A stretch of 51,884 bases of DNA from an uncultured Lachnospiraceae bacterium (GTDB taxonomy: Bacteria; Bacillota; Clostridia; Lachnospirales; Lachnospiraceae). The stretch covers positions 1 to 51,884 of the forward strand of contig CANOCU010000026.1 in the NCBI GenBank assembly GCA_947564645.1. Direction: 5' to 3'. Under the pieces are notes generated by a model. It saw only the letters and a program-made list of their open reading frames with translations. It was not told where the DNA came from and ran no database searches. Positions 16,776 to 22,916 of this stretch are shown one piece after another. The position numbers and the translations under genes were made by a program. How positions within the stretch are numbered: position 1 is the first letter of the stretch; each line of letters opens with the position of its first letter.

Positions 16776-17645
16776 TTATGCCATGACGTCGACATTTGCC
16801 CCCTCCACCGGGACGGGAGCATCCACGGCATCCACCGGAATCTCCATTCCGTTCAGTTCGAGGGATACGCCGGTTATGTTGCCGTAAGAATCGGAGGAAG
16901 TGTTGGTACTGCCGGAACTTCCTTCTTCCTTGTCTTTGGACAGCTTATCGAAGTAAGCTTTCAGGTATTCCAGATCGGCTTCCATAATGTCGCGCATCTC
17001 TTCGGCGCGGTGTCTCTTCTTCAGCGCTTCTAAGTCCTCGGGGGTCATCTCTTCGCTGAAGTTCTGCATGAATTCGTCCATGAAATCCTGTGAACTCATG
17101 GCTTCTTCCAGTTCTTCCTCGATCTTGCGCATTTCTTCCTGGATCTGCTTCATGAGACGTTCCATTTCTTCCTGACTCATGCCGGAAGTGTCGATCTGGT
17201 TATAGCCCTCGGATTCCTCTTCCAATTCCTGCATTTCTTCCTGGGCAGTAAGCCTGCCGCCTGTCTTTTCGTAGAATTCCTCTTCCTGCAGATTCTTCAT
17301 CTTCTTTTTGGCCACCCTTGCGATCCGTTCGGCGTGCTTGAGCGCGTTATGGATCTCCGTGTAGTCGTAATCACCGCTTGCCAGCTTGAGACGCAGGTCC
17401 ACGATCTGGAATTTCGTCTTCGTCGTAAGCTGTTTGGCGTTCATGGAAGATTTGGAACGCATGATCTGGTTGGAAAGCCGCTTGAAGCTGTAGTTGAGCC
17501 GTTTGGGCTTCTTCTTTGCTTTTGCATGATGAATCGTGAGCGTTCCGGCGGAAGAACCGTCCTTATTCTTTAATTCAATTTTTGTTACGTTGGAGTTTCT
17601 GACGCGGTTTACTGAACCGATACAAAGACCACTGCCCATCCCCAT
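16776..17645 (-). CDS. Coiled-coil protein of unknown function
   Basis: 289-aa protein that I do not recognise. A Lys-rich N-terminal part contains HHAKAKKKPKRLNYSF and SNQIMRSKSSMNAKQL (residues about 38-75); the middle (about 95-225) is very rich in Glu, Lys, Gln and Met and predicts long coiled coils (EEMERLMKQIQEEMRKIEEE); a Ser/Gly/Asn linker leads to a C-terminal segment GVSLELNGMEIPVDAV with a Pro/Val-rich acidic end. No signal peptide or membrane helix is seen. The ATG at 17645 is preferred to a TTG two codons upstream. It is convergent with ruvB and stands alone. Confidence 0.75.
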   Translation of the reverse strand: MGMGSGLCIGSVNRVRNSNVTKIELKNKDGSSAGTLTIHHAKAKKKPKRLNYSFKRLSNQIMRSKSSMNAKQLTTKTKFQIVDLRLKLASGDYDYTEIHNALKHAERIARVAKKKMKNLQEEEFYEKTGGRLTAQEEMQELEEESEGYNQIDTSGMSQEEMERLMKQIQEEMRKIEEELEEAMSSQDFMDEFMQNFSEEMTPEDLEALKKRHRAEEMRDIMEADLEYLKAYFDKLSKDKEEGSSGSTNTSSDSYGNITGVSLELNGMEIPVDAVDAPVPVEGANVDVMA

Positions 17646-17776
17646 AATCAATACCTGTACCTTTCCCTGAGATGAATCTGTTCCCGTGATCAGAGGATAT
17701 GAACCTTATAGAGTGTCCGATCCTTGAACATTGATGGAAAATCCGTTTCCTGTTTCTATAAGTAATGACAAGTAAT

Positions 17777-17811
17777 TATAGTAAACGAAATTGCTAATGA
17801 CGTTAACTATA
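17777..17811 (+). repeat. 35-nt near-palindromic intergenic element, copy B
   Basis: Ends TATAGTAAACG and CGTTAACTATA, core AAATTGCTAATGA. It has the same length and layout as copy A, in the gap between the divergent coiled-coil and GH31 genes. Confidence 0.9.
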
Positions 17812-17926
17812 AAAAGATATACAGAATTGTAATCTATATAACTGCTTATTTAGGTTATCGTCAGAGCAGGGGCATTTCTTAAGGTTTCGTCAAAAAAAGG
17901 TTAATCTGTTAAACGGATCTGAAATA

Positions 17927-17935
17927 TGGTACAAT
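17927..17935 (+). promoter_or_regulatory. Extended -10 promoter candidate for the GH31 gene
   Basis: TGG immediately before TACAAT (17930-17935) forms an extended -10 element. The hexamer 17 nt upstream (TGTTAA) is a poor -35 match. The leader would be about 100 nt. Confidence 0.4.
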
Positions 17936-18041
17936 CTTCTAAGTCACAAGATGAAAAGACAGGATAAAAACAAGATAAAAAGACGGGATGAACAAACAGG
18001 AGTAAGCGACAGGATCAGATCGCAGGATGGAGGAGAGAAAG

Positions 18042-20387
18042 ATGGCAAAAAAGGTAGAAGTAAGCTACAATCCGCAGCTGGGGTATCTGGCGACGGTCTT
18101 TACGCATGATTTTGATTTTCTGACGGGGGTCAGAAGCTATGAGGTGCATGACTGCGGCGTGACTTTTGAGGTGGAGACATACCGCAAAAACAGGGCGGTG
18201 GTGACGATCGGACTTGTGGCCGCAAATGCGGTCAGATTCCAGATGTTCCCTTATGGGAATACGGACTGTGTCCGCAACGAGGTGTTTTCTTTTGCGGAGC
18301 AGGAGAAGGCGGCGGTCTCAGAGACAGAGGATCTGATCTGCATACGCGGCGGGCAGGTGGAGGTGCGGATCAGGAAGCATCCCTGGGAGGTCAGCTATTA
18401 TTATGACGGCCGGCTGATCACCAAAGAGCAGGTGCGGGATTCCAATGTGGACAATATGTGTAAGAATCTGCCCATCGGTTTTACACTGGATGAAAAGAAA
18501 CGGGTGCGGAAGGTACACGAGACGATGTATCTGTATGCCGATGAGAGTTTCTATGGATTCGGGGAGAAATTTACGGATTTTGATAAAAGAGGACAGACGA
18601 TCCACTGCTGGCAGACGGATGCGCTCAGCACCAACACGGAGCGGTCTTACAAGAACCATCCCTTCTTTATAAGCAGCCGGGGCTACGCCATGCTGTTAAA
18701 CAGTTTCACCAGATCCCGCTTCGATATGGGGACGGTCTCCGGCGTGGCCTACAATATGGAGGTGGAAGACAGCTATCTGGACTATACGCTTCTCTTTGAC
18801 ACGGAGCCCAAAGCGCTGCTGCAGGACTACACCGCCATGACCGGAGAAGTGCCGATGATCCCCAAGTGGGCGTTTGGTCTTTGGATGTCCAGGTGTTCCT
18901 ACCAGACGCAGGAGGAGATTTACGAGGTAGTGCGAAAGGCCGAGGAGCATAAGATCAAGATCGATGTGATCCATATCGACGGCTGGCAGAGAAAGCCGGA
19001 TGCCGGCGCATGGGAGTGGGATCTGGAGCGGTTTCCCGATCCGGCCGGTATGATCCGTTATCTGAAAGAGCATCATATCCGTCTGAGTCTCTGGATCTTT
19101 CCTTATATCGACGAACAGTCGGCTTTCTTCGAGATGGCCCGGGAAAAAGGGTATCTGGTGAAGGACGGGGAAGGGCAGCCGGTCAGATTCCATGCAACGG
19201 CCATGAGTGAGTCCAGGGTGGGCTGTTTTGATTTCACCAATCCGGACTTTCTGGCATGGTATAAGGAGCGGGTGAAAGCCGTGATCAAACTGGGGGTGGG
19301 CGTCATCAAGACGGACTTTTCGGAGGCGGTTCCGGAGTACGCGGTCTATCACGACGGTTTAAACGGTGTGCAGGGCCATAATAAGCTCACATTCCTCTAT
19401 GCGAAGACGATCTACGATATCATGAAGGAAGTCAAGGCAGAAAGCGGGGAATGTCCGATGCTGTGGGGACGCAGCGGCTATGCCGGCTCCCATACGATAC
19501 CGGCGGCCTGGGCGGGAGATTCCTCTACCCATCTGAACAACCATGCTTCCATCCTGAGGGGCGGCCTGAGCATTGCGATGAGCGGTGTTCCGTTCTGGGG
19601 CTTTGATATGGGTGGTTTCTATAATACCGATCATGACGGCTATGAGTGTCCGCCGGAGACGGAAGAATATGTGCGCAGCTGTCAGTTCGGACTGTTTGGC
19701 CCTTTAAGCAGATGCCACGGGAAGACGCCCAGGGAGCCGTGGAACTTCGGAACGGATGCGGAAGCGGTATTTAAGAAGTGCAATGATGTCAGGCATCGTC
19801 TGCTGCCTTATCTGTATACCGCCGCCCATCAGGCTCATACGGATTCCGTGCCGATGCTGCGTCCGCTTTTGATGGAATATCCGCAGGACCGGAATGTCAG
19901 ACAGATCGATCTGGAATATTTTCTGGGAGACAGCCTGCTTGTGGCGCCGGTGTTCGATCAGGACGAATTTGCCCTGTATCTGCCGAAAGGACGCTGGGTG
20001 GACTTCCATACGCATGAGATGACGGAGGGCGGCGGCTGGATCCGGCCTGAGATCTGTCAGGACCATATTCCGGTCTATATCCGGGAGGATGCGATGATCC
20101 CGCTGCTGCTCCAGGTGCCGGAGGACAGTGAGGCGCCGTACGGCGAGATGGAACTGTTTGTACACCTTGCTTCGAGGATAGAGGAGAAGGTGTATGATGT
20201 TGACAGGGAATACTACTTTAACGCCGGGTGTGCGGAAGATGGTACGGTTACAATCGATACCGACCTTCCGGCGGTGCGGCTTATGCTGTATACAGCGCAC
20301 AGACCGGCGGCGGTGACGGTCAACGGCCGTAAAGCGAAGACAGATGAGATGGGTGATAACAGAGGTCTGATATGTCATATTTTTTGA
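18042..20387 (+). CDS. Glycoside hydrolase family 31, alpha-xylosidase-like (YicI type)
   Basis: 781-aa enzyme of GH31, probably cytoplasmic since no signal peptide is present. The catalytic nucleophile is D425 in IKTDFSEAVP (YicI has KTDFGE) and the acid/base is D493 in AWAGDSST. WGRSGYAGSHTIPAAW and LRGGLSIAMSGVPFWGFDMG are typical of the YicI/alpha-xylosidase branch. It likely releases alpha-xylose or alpha-glucose from oligosaccharides. ATG 18042 is preceded by GGAGGAGA; an in-frame ATG at 18027 lies above that site. No transporter is next to it. Confidence 0.93.
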   Translation: MAKKVEVSYNPQLGYLATVFTHDFDFLTGVRSYEVHDCGVTFEVETYRKNRAVVTIGLVAANAVRFQMFPYGNTDCVRNEVFSFAEQEKAAVSETEDLICIRGGQVEVRIRKHPWEVSYYYDGRLITKEQVRDSNVDNMCKNLPIGFTLDEKKRVRKVHETMYLYADESFYGFGEKFTDFDKRGQTIHCWQTDALSTNTERSYKNHPFFISSRGYAMLLNSFTRSRFDMGTVSGVAYNMEVEDSYLDYTLLFDTEPKALLQDYTAMTGEVPMIPKWAFGLWMSRCSYQTQEEIYEVVRKAEEHKIKIDVIHIDGWQRKPDAGAWEWDLERFPDPAGMIRYLKEHHIRLSLWIFPYIDEQSAFFEMAREKGYLVKDGEGQPVRFHATAMSESRVGCFDFTNPDFLAWYKERVKAVIKLGVGVIKTDFSEAVPEYAVYHDGLNGVQGHNKLTFLYAKTIYDIMKEVKAESGECPMLWGRSGYAGSHTIPAAWAGDSSTHLNNHASILRGGLSIAMSGVPFWGFDMGGFYNTDHDGYECPPETEEYVRSCQFGLFGPLSRCHGKTPREPWNFGTDAEAVFKKCNDVRHRLLPYLYTAAHQAHTDSVPMLRPLLMEYPQDRNVRQIDLEYFLGDSLLVAPVFDQDEFALYLPKGRWVDFHTHEMTEGGGWIRPEICQDHIPVYIREDAMIPLLLQVPEDSEAPYGEMELFVHLASRIEEKVYDVDREYYFNAGCAEDGTVTIDTDLPAVRLMLYTAHRPAAVTVNGRKAKTDEMGDNRGLICHIF

Positions 20388-20411
20388 CGTGATCCTATTG
20401 AAAATATGACA
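20373..20411. promoter_or_regulatory. 11-bp inverted repeat around the XRE-module promoter, candidate operator
   Basis: TGTCATATTTT (20373-20383) and AAAATATGACA (20401-20411) are perfect inverted copies, separated by 17 nt, with about 28 bp between arm centres. The right arm covers the -35 box of the promoter at 20398-20426, and the pair spans the GH31 stop codon. This is the position expected for autoregulation by the XRE protein encoded 130 bp downstream. It could also act as an AT-rich terminator of the GH31 gene. Confidence 0.6.
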
Positions 20412-20426
20412 GAAATGCTATATACT
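20398..20426 (+). promoter_or_regulatory. SigmaA-type promoter of the XRE-ImmA-PIN module
   Basis: TTGAAA (20398-20403), 17-nt spacer, TATACT (20421-20426). Transcription should start near 20433, giving a leader of about 110 nt. Confidence 0.75.
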
Positions 20427-20541
20427 CTTATTGTATAGAAAAAGAAAACCTATGGCATCATGATATAGGCATCCCTCTTTTCATATGGATCTGCATCGCA
20501 GCAGACAGGGATGCAGGTAAGAGGTGGAAGGGGGATCTACC

Positions 20542-20877
20542 ATGAGCGCTGTTTACGAGAAATTAAAAGAAATGAGAGAACAGGCCGGTTTGAGGCAGGG
20601 ACAGATCGCCGCATTTTTGGGCGTTACACAGACGTATATTTCCAAAGTCGAGACGGGAGAGCGGAATCTTACGGTAGAACAACTGGAAAGTCTGGTTCAT
20701 CTTTATGGCTACAGTCTGTCTTCCTTTACTGACAGCCGGAATCATGTGCAGCCGATCCGGTTTGCCTTCCGGGCGCAGGACGTCAGTCAGGAAGACCTGA
20801 AGGTGATCGCGGATATCGGCCGGATCGCCGTCAACAGCCGGTTCATGGCAGATATACTGGAGGGTGCCAATGGTTGA
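20542..20877 (+). CDS. XRE-family helix-turn-helix regulator
   Basis: 111-aa protein. Residues about 5-62 form a Cro/CI-type HTH: LKEMREQAGLRQGQIAAFLG, then QTYISKVETGERNLTVEQLE. The C-terminal 45 residues (RFAFRAQDVSQEDLKVIADI) could be a dimerisation or partner-contact region. ATG 20542 has a GGAAGGGGGA Shine-Dalgarno. The last 8 nt overlap the protease gene. In XRE/ImmA pairs the regulator is often the substrate or partner of the protease, and it probably represses its own operon. Confidence 0.93.
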   Translation: MSAVYEKLKEMREQAGLRQGQIAAFLGVTQTYISKVETGERNLTVEQLESLVHLYGYSLSSFTDSRNHVQPIRFAFRAQDVSQEDLKVIADIGRIAVNSRFMADILEGANG

Positions 20878-21622
20878 TAAGCTTGATCTCAATACGAAAG
20901 CCCAGGAATTAAGGGAGATATTCGGAGAGGATGCCAATTCCCCGGTTGACATTTTTGCATTGGCAAATCAGATCGACGGATTGTCCATCGTATATTATCC
21001 CCTGGGAGACAATATCAGCGGGATGTGTGTAAAGGATGACAGCGTGAAACTGATCGCGGTCAATTCGACGATGTCATATGGCAGGCAGAGATTTTCGCTT
21101 GCACATGAGCTTTATCATCTGTATTTTGATGATCTGTCCGGCTTCCATGTTTGTGCGAAGCAATTTGACCCCGGGAGCGAGACGGAGAAAAGAGCCGATC
21201 AGTTTGCCTCTTATTTCATAGCCCCGTACAAATCCCTGAGGGCAATGGTCAGGAAGATCTGTGAGAACGGAACACTTTCGCTGCAGAACGTGATCGCTCT
21301 CGAACAGTATTTCGGAATGAGCCATCAGGCAATGCTCTGGCGGCTGATCTCGGAAGGGTATCTGAACAAGAACGACTGGGAGGCCTATGGTGCAGGGGTA
21401 GTGTCGGCGGCAAGAAGCCTTGGCTATGATGACAAACTGTACAGGCCGACGGAGGCAGCATTACAGAAGAGGACCTACGGACATTATTTGAAGCAGGTAG
21501 AGGAACTGCGTCAGAAGGATCTGGTCTCGGCCGGCAAGCTTGACGAACTGCTTTTGGATGCATTTCGGGAGGACATCGCATTTGGCGACGACAGCGAAAC
21601 AGGAGGCGAGGCATTTGACTGA
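20870..21622 (+). CDS. ImmA/IrrE family metallo-endopeptidase
   Basis: 250-aa zinc protease-like protein of the COG2856 type. The HEXXH motif is AHELYH (H79, E80, H83), and E106 in ETEKRADQFASYFIAP fits the third metal ligand. The remaining C-terminal half (about 130-250) is helical and ends in a Glu/Asp-rich tail. Known relatives cleave a cognate XRE repressor in mobile elements or stress responses. ATG 20870 has GGAGGG 6 nt upstream, inside the XRE gene. It overlaps both neighbours by 8 nt. Confidence 0.92.
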   Translation: MVDKLDLNTKAQELREIFGEDANSPVDIFALANQIDGLSIVYYPLGDNISGMCVKDDSVKLIAVNSTMSYGRQRFSLAHELYHLYFDDLSGFHVCAKQFDPGSETEKRADQFASYFIAPYKSLRAMVRKICENGTLSLQNVIALEQYFGMSHQAMLWRLISEGYLNKNDWEAYGAGVVSAARSLGYDDKLYRPTEAALQKRTYGHYLKQVEELRQKDLVSAGKLDELLLDAFREDIAFGDDSETGGEAFD

Positions 21623-22148
21623 CGGATATTTTTTTGATACGGACTGTCTCTGTGCATTTCTCTGGGTACGCGGCGAAAGCATCTTATCAAAGCTATACGC
21701 CGGACGGATCGTCCTGCCGGCGCAGGTATATGATGAGCTGAAGCGGGTTCCCCACCTGTTGAATAAAGTGGATGCCATGAAACGCAACGGTGACCTGGAT
21801 GTGGAAAGCATGGAAGTCGATTCGGCGGAATATCACGATTATCTGCAGATGACGTCGATGCCGGAAGCGGGAATGCGGATCATCGGCAAGGGTGAGGCTG
21901 CCGGCATCGCGATGGTGAAGGAAAGGGGCGGGACTCTTGCCAGTAATAATCTGAGAGATATTGCACCTTATGTCACGAAGCACCACCTTACGCACATCAC
22001 GACCGGCGATATTCTTATGGAGGCAATGGATGCCGGGTTTATCTCGGAGGCCGAGGGTAACCGGCTCTGGTCGCATATGCTTCGGAAAAGAAGAAGACTG
22101 CCCACGGCAACCTTTTCAGATTACATAAGGGACAGGCAGACACAGTAA
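21615..22148 (+). CDS. PIN-like domain protein, third gene of the XRE-ImmA module
   Basis: 177-aa protein starting at TTG 21615, with AGGAGG at 21601-21606 in ideal spacing; a longer frame upstream lies inside the protease gene. Features of PIN nucleases: YFFDTDCLCAFL with D8/D10 at the first strand, VYDEL with E41, and GKGEAAGIAMV. The usual DD of the last motif is LASNNLRDIAPYV here, so one acidic position is changed, and activity is uncertain. The 8-nt overlap with the protease gene implies co-translation. It may be the effector of the module. Confidence 0.82.
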   Translation: MTDGYFFDTDCLCAFLWVRGESILSKLYAGRIVLPAQVYDELKRVPHLLNKVDAMKRNGDLDVESMEVDSAEYHDYLQMTSMPEAGMRIIGKGEAAGIAMVKERGGTLASNNLRDIAPYVTKHHLTHITTGDILMEAMDAGFISEAEGNRLWSHMLRKRRRLPTATFSDYIRDRQTQ

Positions 22149-22190
22149 CAGTTCAGCCCAGGACTTTGCACTTGCTGCAAAGTCCGTGAG
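22145..22190 (+). repeat. Stem-loop intergenic repeat, copy 2
   Basis: Same block as 9601-9646. Here the hairpin is perfect: GGACTTTGCA (22161-22170), loop CTTGC, TGCAAAGTCC (22176-22185). It starts at the PIN gene stop codon. Confidence 0.75.
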
Positions 22191-22209
22191 AACGCATAAA
22201 GGTTGAGAA

Positions 22210-22287
22210 GAATCCGGCCTCTTTGCCGAAGGCAAACTTGGAATAGGCCGGATTCAGTAACTATGAAGCCGAAGGCTGAATAGTTAC
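22210..22287 (+). other. Two further strong hairpins with GAA loops (structured RNA or terminator region)
   Basis: First: GAATCCGGCCT (22210-22220) pairs with AGGCCGGATTC (22245-22255), and inside it TTTGCC/GGCAAA closes a GAA loop. Second: GTAACTAT (22257-22264) pairs with ATAGTTAC (22280-22287), with inner AGCC/GGCT again closing a GAA loop. Neither is followed by a clear T-run. With the hairpin at 22161-22185 this makes three stem-loops in 130 nt between the PIN gene and the zapA promoter. It may end the module transcript, or be a small RNA. Confidence 0.65.
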
Positions 22288-22316
22288 AAACGGGGTTCTG
22301 TTTTATACTTTTATAC

Positions 22317-22346
22317 TTGAAATTATGCCGCAGGCTATTATATAAT
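22317..22346 (+). promoter_or_regulatory. SigmaA-type promoter of zapA
   Basis: TTGAAA (22317-22322), 18-nt spacer, TATAAT (22341-22346), 58 bp upstream of the zapA ATG. Confidence 0.75.
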
Positions 22347-22403
22347 AGATATTGTATTATTTCACGAACGCGGGCGGCATATTTAGTATGGGAGGGGAAC
22401 CCT

Positions 22404-22817
22404 ATGTCAACGAAAACGGATACAGAGGTTATTATTGCCGGTAAAGTCTTTACCTTAAGCGGTTACGAGAGCGAGGAGTATCTGCAGAAGGTCGCGTCTT
22501 ACATAAACAACAAGGTCGCGGAGTACAGCAAGGTTGACAGTTTTAAGAGGCAGTCTCTCGACACGCAGAATGTGCTGATGCAGTTAAATATAGCAGATGA
22601 TTATTTCAAGGCAAAGAATCAGATCACGCGTCTGGAGGAAGAGATCCAGAATAAAGAGAAGGAGATGTATGATCTGAAGCATGAGCTGATCGCCTCCCAG
22701 ATCAAGCTGGAGAATATGGAGAAGAATATCCGCAATCTTCAGACGGAGGCCAACGAGACAGCCAAGAAGATCGTCCGCTTAGAGACCGAACTGAAAGAGA
22801 AAGAGAAGAAGAAATAA
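22404..22817 (+). CDS. zapA: Cell division protein ZapA
   Basis: 137-aa protein that in known bacteria cross-links FtsZ filaments at the division site. The N-terminal ZapA domain is visible in VIIAGKVFTLSGYESEEYLQ and VASYINNKVAEY; the C-terminal half is one long coiled coil rich in Glu and Lys, ending KEKEKKK. ATG 22404 has GGAGGGG upstream. Longer than the short E. coli form because of the extended coiled coil, as is common in Firmicutes. Confidence 0.92.
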   Translation: MSTKTDTEVIIAGKVFTLSGYESEEYLQKVASYINNKVAEYSKVDSFKRQSLDTQNVLMQLNIADDYFKAKNQITRLEEEIQNKEKEMYDLKHELIASQIKLENMEKNIRNLQTEANETAKKIVRLETELKEKEKKK

Positions 22818-22830
22818 GGACAATATAGAA

Positions 22831-22866
22831 GAAAAAGCCCTGTTGGGAAAACCCGCAGGGTTTTTC
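22831..22866 (+). terminator. Intrinsic terminator after zapA
   Basis: GAAAAAGCCCTG (22831-22842) pairs with CAGGGTTTTTC (22856-22866) with one bulged G; inner GGG/CCC extends it, and the right arm ends in a T-run. Confidence 0.8.
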
Positions 22867-22916
22867 CTATCATAGAGGAAGCGGTAAATGAAAGGACATG
22901 GAGGATCTGGAAAACA

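Larger units (their letters stand above)
17652..18041 (+). other. Gap between the coiled-coil gene and the GH31 gene
   Basis: About 390 bp with no credible gene. It holds repeat copy B (17777-17811), a candidate extended -10 promoter (17927-17935), and a purine-rich leader with repeated GATAAAAA and ACAGG-like words at 17949-18012. The left part must also contain the promoter of the minus-strand coiled-coil gene, which I could not identify. Confidence 0.6.

Noticed and set aside
21540-21614. N-terminal extension of the PIN-like protein from ATG 21540
   Set aside because: It lies inside the protease gene in another frame; the TTG at 21615 has a perfect AGGAGG site and begins the domain.
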